The translations under genes and the position numbers were made by a program. Source: Harmonia axyridis (taxonomy: Eukaryota; Arthropoda; Insecta; Coleoptera; Coccinellidae). Taken from it: a stretch of 64,000 bases of DNA. Shown here piece by piece: positions 23,251-34,680 of the stretch (its first letter is position 1; every line of letters begins with the position of its first letter). The stretch is taken from positions 7,504,501-7,568,500 of the forward strand of contig NC_059501.1 in the NCBI RefSeq assembly GCF_914767665.1, written 5' to 3'. Below the pieces are notes generated by a model. It was not told the DNA's origin. It made no database searches and worked only from the letters and a program-made list of their open reading frames with translations.

Positions 23251-23511
23251 CAGCAAGAAATAAAAATACGTAACAAATAACAGGTAACAACTATTAATTT
23301 AGATGATGGGCAAAATCCGTTCCAAATTTTGTTTTCCAGATAATTTCAAAAATACCTATTTTATCGAAATTAAATGTTTAATTTCTTTGTACAACGACAA
23401 CTTCCAGCTTTCATATTGAACGCTTTACAAGAACCATAGAAAAAAAGAAGAAAAATTGCCTAACATTTCCGTGTTTAAAATCGATGGGGCGAGATTTTGA
23501 GTGTGTACATA

Positions 23512-23732
23512 TACAAGCTGTCTCAAAAGAAAGTTTATATTTGTTTAGCTCACTGCGTGAACGCAGTAATTTGGAGGAGCGAGAGGGATGTCCATTGGTA
23601 GACTGACTCTTCAGATTTCGTCACTATGAAGCATTTCTCGGGAGCGGATCGATCGTTGTGCGTACGCGAATTTTACAAAAATGGTAATTCTGCAACTATA
23701 GCATGATGAATATTTTTTTGGGACACCTTGTA
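23512..23732 (+). mobile_element. 221-bp MITE carrying the start of a Tc1/mariner-type transposase
   Basis: Inverted ends TACAAGCTGTCTCAAAAGAA (23512) and the complement of TTTTGGGACACCTTGTA (23716-23732), including TA at both extremities. Inside, ATG at 23627 opens MKHFSGADRSLCVREFYKNG, which resembles the N-terminal DNA-binding region of IS630/Tc1-like transposases, and is cut off after about 26 residues. A solo end of the same family is at 33964-33988. Confidence 0.75.
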
Positions 23733-23759
23733 AAACGGGTATTTCGATAAGCCACCGTG

Positions 23760-24240
23760 TATCAGTTTTCGTCATCATTTAGGCCATTTATGTTGAGTAG
23801 GTCATTCAATCATGGAAATATACACGCCTCAACAATGTTTAGAAATTGTTAAATTGTTTTATCAAAATTAGTGCCCAATTGTGAAAACTGATCGATATTT
23901 AAAAAGAATTCATGGAGGACATTATTCTGTTATTTAAAAAACAGAATTGCAAAATTTGGACTGATGAAAATTCAAGCTACTGTTGAGACGCCATTAGAAC
24001 CAGATAAAGTCACTGTGTGATATGCGGTCGCAATGATTGGTCTATATTTCTTTGAAGAAAATGGTCAATGGCGAACGATACAGATTAATGTAAAATTTTT
24101 TCCGTTGTTGAGACTAATCTGGAAGGCATTTGGTTTCAGCAAGACGATGTCACCTACCTTACAGCCACTTCAACAAACAATTTATTGAAAATAGAATTTT
24201 ATGGTAAAATGGTCTCAAAAAATGGTCCAGTTATTTCTTC
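23760..24240 (+). pseudogene. Second DD41D-like mariner family, decayed copy
   Basis: ATG at 23813 opens MEIYTPQQCLEIVKLFYQN. After stops the frames show RYLKRIHGGHYSV, then ATVETPLEPDKVTV and IGLYFFEENGQW, parallel to the VETPLHPEKLTVW...GPYFF block of copies A-F but clearly diverged. A trace of the second Asp block follows (AFGFSKT in a shifted frame; FQQDD in another). It holds many stops and is truncated before the third Asp. Its 5' end is the source of the fold-back elements at 28.5 and 42.7 kb. Confidence 0.75.
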
Positions 24241-24572
24241 TCCCAAGTGAAAAAAAAATTAAGAAAGCGGACATAAAATTGCGAGCTTTTAAGCTCTCGT
24301 CGTTAATGCGTCCTTGAACATAACATCATTGGCGCATAAATCAACGCTTAAAAACTTTTTTTTAAGCCAGTGCTTTCTTAATTTTTTTTTTCGATAGTTT
24401 GCTTCAAATTTATATGAATTTGCTGGAGGAATCAACACAATATCTTGCATGAAATTTGAAATACTTATTTTATATCTACGTATTAACTCATTTTATATCT
24501 ATATATAACTGAAATACCTCAATTTGGTGTTCGCGGAAATATTGATAAAATATTTTCCGATATTTTTCTTGA

Positions 24573-24774
24573 ATTGTACTTGATTTTCACAGGATTTTAG
24601 GAAATTGGGTTATACAAAACTAAATCCAACTAATGCCAACGTTTCGCGGATATATTTATACTTCTTCAGGGCAAAGTTGAAACTTTGGAAATATATCCGC
24701 GAAACGTTGGCATTAGTTGGATTTAGTTTTTGTATAACCCACTTTCCTAAAATCCTGTGAAAATCAAGTACAAT
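24573..24774. repeat. Near-perfect long inverted repeat (85-bp arms, 31-bp loop)
   Basis: Left arm 24573-24657 pairs with right arm 24689-24774; the loop is 24658-24688. The inner 40 or so bases (CTAAATCCAACTAATGCCAA and onward) match exactly, and only a few mismatches are seen overall. It lies inside worn AT-rich repeat sequence. It could be a fold-back MITE or, if transcribed, a long hairpin RNA that feeds small RNAs. No TIR/TSD of a known family is seen. Confidence 0.9.
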
Positions 24775-25069
24775 ATGACCTCACAAGGAAATGAATCTTC
24801 AGACCATTTTTCTTGAATATTCTTCGGTTATGGTGATACAATCACCATGAAATTCTGTATGTATCTTGAAATTGTATTCAACATAAACCTAATCGTTTGA
24901 GTGCATTTTCATCTGAAACTCCGACAATTCCAGATATCGTGAAGAAATGAGTGCTTAAAAATTACTCTCATATTGAATACGTCACAAAAAGAAAATTTCA
25001 AAATCATCCTAAAAAACTATGAGTTTTACTAAATATTTATAGCCGTTAGAAATCCATAGGGACTTCACT

Positions 25070-25440
25070 GATTGGATTCACAAGAGAATTAATTCCCGTC
25101 TACTCCGTTGAAACAAAACCTACCTTATCGTCTCCGAAAAACGCCGACATTTACGACGTTGCCACCTCGTTCGTTCCCGACGTAGAAATCCGTATTCCCA
25201 ACTTTCTCAGTCCATTCTTCTTACAACCTGCCAGTTTCGATTCCACGTCTAAACCCAGGAGAATCCGACAGAACATCCCGGCATCAAGAAAGATTTATTC
25301 TTCCAGGTGGGACACGGAATAACAGACACGGCATCTTCTTTGTCAAACGGTACGTAGCTGACCTTACCCAAGGAATACGGCAAGATTAATGACATGGCAT
25401 TACTCTATACGGTGTTTATCCGTGGCCTGTTGTAGTAAAC
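25070..25440. promoter_or_regulatory. Unique block with a Hox/Exd-like site, candidate enhancer
   Basis: Non-repetitive, GC-moderate sequence. AGATTAATGA at 25384-25393 fits the Hox-Extradenticle composite pattern (A/T)GATTNAT. No convincing ORF. The distance to known repeats on both sides suggests an element retained against decay. The evidence is weak and motif-based. Confidence 0.25.
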
Positions 25441-25915
25441 ATTGGAATCGATAGAAAACCTTATTCATGTCCTAGGATATTCTGTTCTGGGTCGTACGTC
25501 CTTTTGGGTTGTCATTGTGACGTAACGTGTGATACAATGGATTAGTGCGTGAAAATTTGGATTTTTGCTGAGTAACGTTACGGTTGTTAGAGCCTCCTCT
25601 GATATTGAGGATGATTGGGATTTGTTGCGAATTTGAGATCAAGGTTTCTTGATTCAGATTATGTCGTTTCCTATGTCTATGGAGAGCTGTTAATTTAACT
25701 AAAAACACTTATAGTTTTACACAAGTAATTAAAATGAAGTTGGTAAATTACATGGTAAGCTACATAGCGTTTTCAAAATAGACTTTTCGAGGTGTATTTA
25801 GGTCTTTCTTAAATTTCATTCATTTAACAAAGTGTTAGTGTTACTTTCCAATATTCTCTGTAGCCAAACAAATCAATTTCATTCGAATTTTGACGACTGA
25901 TATAGTCTTAAATAT

Positions 25916-26215
25916 ACACGGTGTTTCCAAATTAGACGTGAATTTTGGAGGACGAGTTAGTATGACGCAATTGCTGTCGTTTGAGCCATATTTAGTGACA
26001 ATCAAAAGTCAACAGTTTAAGAGATATTTCAGTTCTTGTGATCTTCAAATGATTTCTCACCTAACTTCATTTCTCGTCAAAAACATTCGATAATAATTTT
26101 GGGTTATTTTCGTGGCCAGCGAGAAGTCCGGATCTAACACCGTTAGAATAAACGAAACTACGAGAAGATTGAAAGTGAATTTCAGGCGGAAAGTAACAAC
26201 TAAAGAAATAAGAAA
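25916..26215 (+). pseudogene. Tc1/IS630-type transposase C-terminal relic
   Basis: Around 26100-26155 the frame reads FGLFSWPARSPDLTPLE, the block around the last catalytic residue of IS630/Tc1/mariner transposases, here with Glu. The upstream part begins with CACGGTGTTTCCAAATTAGA, resembling an element end. It is heavily decayed. Mariner copy E is inserted just after it. Confidence 0.6.
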
Positions 26216-26232
26216 GAGGGCACGTGTTTGTA

Positions 26233-27031
26233 GAGGGTGTTTTTTTTAGAGCTATAGAACAACGATGGATTATTCGATTGACATAAATTTTTTTCGATGA
26301 CTTTTTTCAACATTTGTGGCCGTATATCGGCAATTACACGGCGAATGTTGTCTTTCAAATGGTCAAGGGTTTGTGGCTTATCCGCATAGACCAATGACTT
26401 TACATAGCCTCAGAGAAAGTAGTCTAGCGGTGTTAAATCACAAGATCTTGGAGACCAATTCACAGGCCCAAAACTTGAAATTAGGCGGTCACCAAACGTG
26501 TCTTTCAATAAATCGATTGTGGCAAGAGCTGTGTGACATGTTGCTCCGTCTTGTTGGAACCACAGCTCCTGGACATCATGGTTGTTCAATTCAGGAATGA
26601 AAAAGTTAGTAATCATTGATCACCATTGACTGTAACGTTCTGGCCATAATCGTTTTTGAAGAAGTATGGACCAATGATTCCACCAGCCCATAAAGCGCAC
26701 CAAACAGTCAGTTTTTCTGAATGTAACGGTGTTTCGACATACACTTGAGGATTAGCTTCACTCCAAATGCGGCAGTTTTGTTTGTTGACGTAGCCATTCA
26801 ACCAAAAGTGCGCTTCATCGCTAATGGACGTAGTGCGCGATACGTATTCCGCGCAGAACCATTATTTTCGAAATGAAATTGCACTTTTTGCGAGCGTTGT
26901 TCAGGCGTGAGTCTATTCATGATGAATTGCCAAACCAAACTGAGAATAAATTACTTGACAGCTGTTGAATCGGTCGCCATCTTGAACAGTAATGCCAACT
27001 TAAAGTTATATACCTCGAAAAAAACACCCAT
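26233..27031 (-). mobile_element. DD41D-type mariner, copy E, both ends present
   Basis: 799 bp, TA at 26231-26232 and 27032-27033, ends GAGGGTGTTTTTTTT and AAAAACACCCAT. Minus-strand frames 26801-26613 and 26616-26410 hold NGYVNKQNCRIWSEANPQVY, WFQQDGATCHTA and RSCDLTPLDYFL. It has the shared N-terminal deletion, plus losses next to the first Asp and near the 3' end. CAAGATGGCGACCG is intact on the minus strand (26969-26982). Dead. Confidence 0.92.
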
Positions 27032-27737
27032 TATAAGGAATGGTGGAGGTCATTTCCAACATTATTTATGAATGCATTCTCTATTGGAATTTTGAGTTTA
27101 ATTGCAATAAAAAAATATTTGATTCATTACTTCCCTTTCTCTGCTTCTTTCCCATTTGAAATCTAAATCTGCCGAAACAAGACTAGTGCCTGCATTCAAA
27201 CGAAAACTTCTTTAATAAAATAAAAAAGGAATTTGGCAAGTTTTTGAAACAACTATTTATACATAAATTGTGGAATTTGAAAGTTGCAGGCAGATTTATA
27301 TTAGTATTTTACTATTCTTTGTTCATATACCAACTTATAAATTATGTTAATTCTTATTATACATCTAATATAGCATAGTTTTGCTTTTTTCATACATATC
27401 ATATCCTTTATTGATAAAAGTATTACAAAATTTAGATCAAACTTGTTCAACTTTAGAAAAAATACACGAAGAATGTAGTAAGGTGAGAAATTTTTTTGAA
27501 AAAACACAAGAACTCAAATATATATCTCGGAAACTTTTGATTTTCGGTTATCAATAAATATGACTCAATCGACAGCAAATGAGTGATACTTACTCAATAT
27601 ACTACGCAAACTCATATAACTTTTAATACAAAAAAAAAAAAATTGTGGAACAAAAATACAAGACTAATAAATATTCGTAAATAATAGCAATAATAATATT
27701 TCTGTTCCCAATAAATTTCAAAAATTTGTCGAATAGC

Positions 27738-27932
27738 CTATTTCAACTTTTCATGCACGTCTGATTCAATTATTATTATTCCTACTAGAATATCCTTAAA
27801 ACCATATGCGATAGAACTTGTAAGAAATGCTTCCATGAAATTTCGTTCTCGTTCAGGGTATTGTCCTTTAAATTCTTCTCGGGCAGCTGAATTTAACACC
27901 CAGTCATAAATTTCTTTATGGGATATCATCAT
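27738..27932 (-). CDS. Small hypothetical ORF, unrecognised
   Basis: A 64-residue frame starting MMISHKEIYDWVLNSAAREE and ending with ESDVHEKLK. It is rich in charged residues and looks more protein-like than nearby frames, but I recognise no family and see no signal peptide. The surroundings are AT-rich with poly-A tracts. It may be a relic of a larger coding region or chance. Confidence 0.2.
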   Translation of the reverse strand: MMISHKEIYDWVLNSAAREEFKGQYPERERNFMEAFLTSSIAYGFKDILVGIIIIESDVHEKLK

Positions 27933-28479
27933 AAATAGTTGACTTGAACCGTAAAATTGGACGACAGCCTATATATCTTTGGGAGTAAAGTATCTAAAGC
28001 CCCCGTATGGTTCATTCATAGGAACAATACATAGATACCTTGAAATAGAAGAAATAAAATGGATCGATGCGATAGCCAAGTATAACTTTATTGAAATTAT
28101 TATTTTCTGCTATCTTTCTTTACTGATTCATTTTTCCGAATCCTAGATTCTTCTGGTCGTTGTTTCTGTGTCTAATTGTTCATTTTTTTCCGTTTTTTAT
28201 TTCACTGTTGAATCCTCTGTTGATTTCTTTTTTCTTTTTGTTCATTTTTGTTACTCTATATTCTTTCGTTCATTATTTTGATTTGTGACTATTATTAGTT
28301 GTACTCATTTATTCCTCGGAAATAATTGAGGTAATAATTAAACATTTGTATTTGTCATTAACTATGAAAGTGAATAATTAATTCACAATATTCAATTCAC
28401 TAAGACTTTGTGAAATTGTGATGTTATATCTCTTTTCAAAAAAAATATTCAATGTAAAATAATTATAATGGCAATATTG

Positions 28480-28960
28480 TGTATTATTTTCTGTTGTTTC
28501 TCATATTATTTGTGTTCAGTGTTAATTAAATTATGTAAAATACAGGCCTCATCAAGTTTGAAAACTGTTAAATTGTTTTACCAAACCAATTGCCCATTTG
28601 TGAATACTGAAAAAAATTTAAGAAGAATTCATGGGCGATATTATACAGTTAATCAACTCACTATGCATCATATTTTATACAAATTTGAAAGTGAATTTTC
28701 TTCACATGGTACAAGGGTTCTGAGCATTACTCGGTAATACTTTCAAATTTGTCTACATTACAACGAATAGTGAGTCCTTCAACTGAATAATGCCGTCCAT
28801 GAATTCTTCCTAAATTTCTTCATGATTTTGATAAGAAAATTTAATTATTTCTGAAAGTTGTTGTAATCTTTCCATGATTGAATGGCCTAATCTAATGAAC
28901 ACAAATGACATAACAAATGTCAAAAAACAGTGTTGCCATTATAACAATTTCAAATTGTAT
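28480..28960. mobile_element. Fold-back element built from the 5' end of the second mariner family, copy 1
   Basis: The left half (+) encodes KTVKLFYQTNCPFVNTEKNL, RRIHGRYYTVNQ and KFESEF, the helix-turn-helix part of a DD41D-like transposase. The right half is the same stretch inverted (complement gives AATGGCCTAATCTAATG at its outer part, then the LERLQQLSEIIKF frame). The centre is near 28735. Ends resemble TTATGTCATTTGTGTTCA on both sides. Head-to-head fusion of two 5' ends gives a palindromic non-autonomous element. A second copy is at 42690-43090. Confidence 0.75.
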
Positions 28961-29924
28961 AATCCATATTGGAAAACTCTTTATTTTTCTCTGGAACTAA
29001 TAATCATTTTTCACGTGAAACGAAAATCCTTTTATACCGTGAATCAAGAACATTATAGACCGAACTCTTCGTCCGCAAAGATCCACACAGCTAGCTCACT
29101 TTCGTTTTTGTTTCAGGTCATTGGCAACATTGTAAATTCATTAGCGAAACAAGATGACCCGACTCAGCAAGGAAACTCCTTTTGGTATCTCTTCGAATGG
29201 TCAGACGGGCCAAACCAGTTTTTGAGTGATTTGTCTTGACCGTCCAAGAATGTAGGACCGCTGTTATACCGTGAACGGAGCATCGAAAATTGAGCAGCCT
29301 GGAGTTAAAAACGATACCTTTCTGTGAATTACCGTGAGTTATTATTATCATGCGTTAAAAAGAGATGTTTTTGGCTTATTATGTTCAATTATAAACCCTT
29401 GGGATCAATCGAAGGGAAATGCTTTATATCCCCATTAAAATTACTGCAGTTTATATTTTAATAACGTGCCGAATTCGTTATTGGTAAGTTAAAATGGTTT
29501 CTTCATCGGCCCATAATTAATTTGAAATGTATTTTGACATATTTGAATGGTTTCTGATGGTTTTCCAGTGTTCGTTCCCCGAACAGAGATCTCTATAATT
29601 TCTTCAAAATGTCTGTAATTGTCTGATAGAAATAAGCTCAAACTATAAGGTTCAAAACAGTGATGACAATTGCATCCTCAAATCTGTTCGTCCGCTTCAA
29701 GCTTCTTGTGAATATTCTTATTGATAGCGTCATCGAAAATTCAAAAAAGATGTCGAAAAAAATAGGAACCATTAGTCTGGAGATTTTGAGCGTTCATGCG
29801 CCAATTACAGGGAGGTTTAAATTCGATGTCCATTGATAAGATCCCCAGCAGTTGAAGAAAAATGAATGGTATATTTTCTAGCTTTTTTCGAGAAACTGAA
29901 ACTTCATGTCGACATTTCCTTTTA
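28961..29924. other. Intergenic, unique GC-moderate patch at 29030-29300
   Basis: The 29030-29300 patch is non-repetitive and contains the same TTATACCGTGAA word at 29031 and 29264. The frames crossing it (28874-29239 plus, 29118-29351 minus) show no known protein. The remainder is AT-rich with nothing recognised. It could be regulatory. Confidence 0.3.
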
Positions 29925-30760
29925 TTTTGAGATACCAAACCATCAAAGCCCCTCTAACTTTTCTGTGAGAAGATTCCGCTATGCTTTCGAAATAGGCTTT
30001 GTCCTCGGCAATCACTTCAAGCCAAATTTCTTTCTCTAACTTAACCTAACCAAAAAAAATGTTTTCTTGAAAATTCGACTTCATTCGTCAATATGGTCAC
30101 CCTCAATAGTGATAATTGTACTCCAAAGCCCGTCTAAATTTTCTGTGAAAATAGGCTTTGGCCTCGGAAAATACTACTTCATTTGAGCCAAATTTCTTTC
30201 TCTAACCTTACCCAACCTATCAAGTAAAAACAGATTTTTTCTTAAAAATTCGACATCATTCGTCAACATGGTCACCCTCAATAGTGATACATGTACTCCA
30301 AAGCCCGTCTAAATTTTTTGTGGAAATAGGCTTTGGCTTGGCAAATACTACTTCTTTTAAGCCAAATTTCTTTCTCTAACCTTACCTAACCTAACCAGTA
30401 AAAACAGATTTTTTATTAAACATTAAACTTCATTCGTCAACATGGCCACCCTCAATAGTGATACATGTACTCCAAAGCCCGTCTAAATTTTCTGTGGAAA
30501 TAGGCTTTGGCTTGGCAAATACTACTTCTTTTAAGCCAAATTTCCTTCTCTAACCTTACCTAACCTAACCAGTAAAAACAGATTTTTTATTAAACATTAG
30601 ACTTCATTCGTTAACATGGTCACCCTCAATAGCAATACATGTACCTACTGCAAAGCCCCTCTAATTTTTCCGTGGAAAGATTCTTCCCTGCTTTCAAAAT
30701 AGGCTTCGACCTAGGCAAATATACTTCTTCATTTATGCCAAATTTCTTTCGCTGGAACAT
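29925..30760. repeat. Tandem repeat array, about 174-bp unit
   Basis: About 4.8 units. The landmark CACCCTCAATAG recurs near 30098, 30272, 30448 and 30621 (periods 173-176 bp). Each unit carries GCCAAATTTCTTTCTCTAAC, TAACCTAACC, CAGATTTTTT and CTTCATTCGTCAACATGG. The middle two units are most alike, which suggests recent unequal exchange. A diverged single relative lies at 45040-45200. Confidence 0.93.
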
Positions 30761-31407
30761 TGTTTTGATGTTATCACTGAACCATCATTATCTTAATCTT
30801 GACTTAACTCCATCTTGTAAATTTGGAAATGCATCTTTTGAATCTCGTTACTAAAAAGGAAAATAAGTGGTTAGGTCCAGAACTTATTAACTGACATGTT
30901 AAATGTTAGACTTTTCTATGAAACCTACTCCATTCAACAAGGAGTTTTATTAGACCTAAACTTGAGCTCTTAATTTGGGCATACCGAGGCCTGGAACCAT
31001 CCGCATTCTCAAGTATCAGTCGAAATATAACGAGCATGATTATGTGCATTAATTTTCATTGCAATTTCGCCAAAATGCAAATCGCTTCATATTGCACCAT
31101 TCATTCGAACTTTAAAATTAAACCTCCCCAACTTGGAGATCTAAATGGGCATAGTTATCGCCGTGAAATTTGAAAGTTAGCGAATGAAGTTCTCAATAAA
31201 TTCCTCGGCACGAGTGTCAAGCAATTTTTCAAGATAATGGCTTTCTGTGTTGCGCATTACCGGAAGAAATGTGGTTGAATTTATAAGAGAACATTACCGA
31301 ATCTCCTGATGAAGGAAGTTTGAAAATATATCTCGAACTTAAGTTGCATTGAAATGCTCAGTGTTTCTCTTTTTAGTGATGTATGGTACGTTTTACAAAA
31401 CTTTCAA

Positions 31408-31486
31408 TGTGGTGATTTAATTTCTGTGTTTATTTCAGTTCATTTTTGTGGTGATTTAATTTCTGTGTTTATTTCAGTTCATTTTT
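31408..31486. repeat. 39-bp unit in perfect tandem duplication
   Basis: Two identical adjacent 39-bp units beginning GTGGTGATTTAATTTCTGTG (31409 and 31448). No substitutions are visible, so the duplication is very recent or an assembly artefact. Confidence 0.95.
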
Positions 31487-32075
31487 GACACTTCTATAGG
31501 TTCAATTTTAGGCACTCCGGAAATTCAATTTAATTCCTGTAGTGTATAAAAAATTGTTACGGGTCAATATTAGGCGTATATATTGTTACTAAAAAGTTGC
31601 TGAAATCTTCTTGGTCTAAGGGCATATGCATATTTTGCAGAGCCTATATATGCTCATTATTATTGTTGTCATGAAGTGTGTAGTGCAAAAGTTAATAAAA
31701 ATAGATAGAGGGAGTATACACAATTTTTACATGTCCCCAACATGGTTAGATTACGTTGTCGGATTGTGATATATTTTCAAATCCACAGTTTTACTATATC
31801 GTTATGAATGTATATTATATTGAATGAAATATATTTATTTGAGTGATTTTCGATTAAATATGCAAATTTGAATATTTGATCCGATATTTTTCCTAATTGT
31901 CGAATATATAATCAGCAGAATATTTATTATTTTCTGTATCTACCTGCTGAAATCCAAGGTTTGGCAACTTTTGCTCTCCTAGTGTCATCGGTTGTTTCAC
32001 GTCGTTTGGCGCGCTTGAAGTTTATTTTCTAAATTCATCTCAATATATTTTGATTTAATATGAAATTGATTCACA

Positions 32076-32170
32076 ATGGGACATGAGAAGTGTGTTCTTT
32101 GTGGAGAAACTCGCGAGTTGAGTGAAATATCGTATCACTGAAATGTTTTCATTTCCGCGCGCTTCTTGTC
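32076..32170 (+). pseudogene. Possible THAP-type or zinc-knuckle start fragment
   Basis: ATG near 32076 opens MGHEKCVLCGETRELSEISY then a stop. A CxxC followed by a charged stretch resembles the first residues of THAP domains (Cys-x2-4-Cys near the start). No Trp or CxxH follows in an open frame. This is too short to assign. Confidence 0.2.
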
Positions 32171-32737
32171 AAATTGATAGTTCATGTTGGGGACAAAATT
32201 TGCTTACTGAAAATGACATATGTTCCCTCAATCTATGTTTATTTCTCTGAGGTGTAGTGAAACAAGCCTCGTCAGATCATATGACAAGCGAAATGAATCT
32301 ATATTATTTTGTGCATATTGTTATAGTTATCATCGACAAAATTCTAGTTGCCCTATCAACTAGTATTTTCGTTGGTCGGCCTACTTTTAATTCAAACACA
32401 AAAATTAATTATTTCAAATTCTTGTAACTTCTACACAAAAACGAATCGGATCTATGTTCATAGAAAAAAAAATTCAGAATGAGCGCAACTATCATCCGTC
32501 AAATAATGTTGTCATAGAGCTTGTGGAACTCCCAGTATAAACATAATATCCTCATGATTCAATTCCTTGCCCTACCACGTTCCCTTCAAATGATGAATTT
32601 CCACAATTACCATTAAATTCATCAGCAGGATGTGAACCTCTGCTTTTCAACAGTTTTTTCACGTATATTAAATGCAATGAATATGTGCATACGAAGCATG
32701 GAAAATATAATAATGAATAATAATCAACTGAATTTAA

Positions 32738-33057
32738 ATGACTCGCGTTTGTGAGTTACCTGCAAAGTCGGTAACCACGTTTATGAACGAAGGGATGGGA
32801 TTTGATGCTACACATACTGTGTATCATGAAACAATGAAAGAAAAGTCCGTCTGTCCTAAGTTGAGAGATTTTCTAGTAAACCCTAAGAGTTATGCATGCG
32901 GAATTGGCTTTGAAAATCAGTTTTTATACCGCATTAATCATCCTAATTCGAGAATACGATCCAAATATTTCAAAGGCAAAAATGCCGATACTAGGCTATT
33001 ATCAACTGTTGGCCTTTGTTCTTTGAATACGTGGAAAATTTTACGTAACGATTTCGG
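32738..33057 (+). pseudogene. Open frame with a possible transposase HTH motif, cut by a hAT element
   Basis: An open frame of 107 or so residues. Near its end LSTVGLCSLNTWKILRNDFG resembles the second helix-turn-helix of Tc1/mariner transposases (…TVWRILRKDLG type). The first 80 residues (MTRVCELPAKS...FENQFLYRINHP) are not recognised. It ends exactly where the hAT terminus TAGGGATTCG (33058) begins, so the hAT element inserted into it. Confidence 0.4.
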
Positions 33058-33701
33058 TAGGGATTCGCCAAGTCGCTTGACATTTTATCCAACTACTTGA
33101 CTTGAAAATCAAGCTCGCAAAAATTACATGCTTGACTTGACTTGATTTTAGATATTTAATGCTTGACTTGATATCAAGCTACTTGATATTACTTGAGCTT
33201 GATATGCACGCGTCGCACGGCATATATTTCTGCAATCTCGTGCAGGCTTGGACTAAATAAGGGGATTCCTTGCACGCCGAGAGACTGAAGCATGCGCCAA
33301 TGCGACCTCATAAGTAGTTTTCTCACATTTCTATGAAATATATTGGTAGATTTTGGTAGTTTCAGAAATATCTTTCCTCACTAAGCCAAAATGGACAAGG
33401 ATTTTTTATTAGCGCCAGCATCTTCAGCTTCTGTTGAAAGACAATTTTCCAGAACTGCTCTTACATTTACAAAAACCCGCAATAGGTTAGGCGACCAATC
33501 TATAAGATGCCTCATGTGTCTTAGATCCTGTATGGAAAATTATGAAATCAAACAAAGCCTGGAGGTTTCCCAATATTAAGAAACTTCATTGTTTTATTAT
33601 TTTTTATTTTGTTATGATTTATAGTGATTTAATTAATGTTTCTATTTAAAAAAAGTCGATATTTTTATACAATGAGTTTAATAAAAAAAGTATTTTTTGC
33701 A
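33058..33701 (+). mobile_element. hAT element, copy 2, 3'-truncated
   Basis: Begins TAGGGATTCG, then CTTGA-rich sub-terminal sequence. The frame 33391-33579 encodes PASSASVERQFSRTALTFTK, RCLMCLRSCMENYEIKQSLE and VSQY, the hAT C-terminal dimerisation domain. Homology stops near 33701 after GTATTTTTTGCAAG, without the second terminus. No intact transposase. Confidence 0.85.
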
Positions 33702-33963
33702 AGCCAATATTCGAGCCCCCATTGACGCAATATGACCAGATTTATTCGAAAAAATAATGAAAAATTGGACTGATAAAATGAACTAAGTAAATCGTAGCCG
33801 CGGCGGATATATGTATACCGGAAATCATCTATTGAAGAAATAAATTTCATGTAATGATCAACCAGATCATAATAATAATTCAACATTCATTCATTTCAAC
33901 AATAATATTCCTGTCTTGAATTATTATCCAAGTTCTCAAGATCTTAAAAAAACACTCATTTAT

Positions 33964-33988
33964 GAACTTTCTTTTGAGACACCTTGTA
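33964..33988 (-). mobile_element. Solo end of the 23.5-kb MITE family
   Basis: The complement of 33964-33988 reads TACAAGGTGTCTCAAAAGAA, matching the inverted repeat of the MITE at 23512. The other end is not found nearby. Confidence 0.6.
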
Positions 33989-34436
33989 TTTGAACTATTC
34001 CGTGGGATAGAGTGATGTAATAAACCATTTTGAAAAATTCGAATGACTAAACGCTGTAACTCAAATCGGAAAATTCATAAGTTGTTTGGAATTTCCAAGC
34101 AAAACAATTTTAAAAAATCAATATGAAAATGATAAATAATTAAAAGAACATTCTTGCATCACGTCTAGACAGTCTAGACTCCTGACGACAGGGTGTGTTC
34201 TCGTATTTCGTTGCAATATTTCCTCTATAAATTCATCCTTATGCAGAAGTGTGTAACAGTAAATACGTTGCCGTTTTCATAGTTTGACGTGACCTAGTTT
34301 CTACAACGAAAAAATAATTTGCCAGTCTGGAATAATAATTGGTTTCGTGAAAGGTTTACGCTCAGTAATTCCATACATTCAAGAATTCATATCGCATTTT
34401 TCTTAATGATTACTGTTTTAAAAGCTGTGCAGTGTG

Positions 34437-34604
34437 ATGGACGGTGACACTGTTGACCCAGAAAATTATGCGTTCACACCAAAAGTGGATTTAGGTACTC
34501 TCGCTCGAATTTGTTTTTTCCTTGGTGCATGCTTAATCCTTATGATACAAAATAACAGAAATAGAATAATGAAGCTTCGATATGATTCGAATTTAGCTTA
34601 TGGA
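34437..34604 (+). CDS. Orphan first-exon-like ORF with one membrane segment
   Basis: ATG at 34437 (also in frame from a GTG at 34434) opens 56 codons: MDGDTVDPENYAFTPKVDLG, a hydrophobic stretch of about 17 residues (ARICFFLGACLILMIQ), then a basic NNRNRIMKLRYD and SNLAYG. It ends in phase 0 at a strong donor, GTAAGT (34605-34610). The intact frame, balanced codons and exact donor look like a genuine first coding exon. No following exon is recognised; a hAT remnant begins about 75 bp downstream. I do not know the protein. It may be a small type-II-like membrane protein, or an exon captured or orphaned by transposition. Confidence 0.35.
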
Positions 34605-34680
34605 GTAAGTTGTTTTTCATGATTTTAGAAGACATAAGGATCTAACTATTAGAATTATAGATTACTTACAAAACAAAAAA

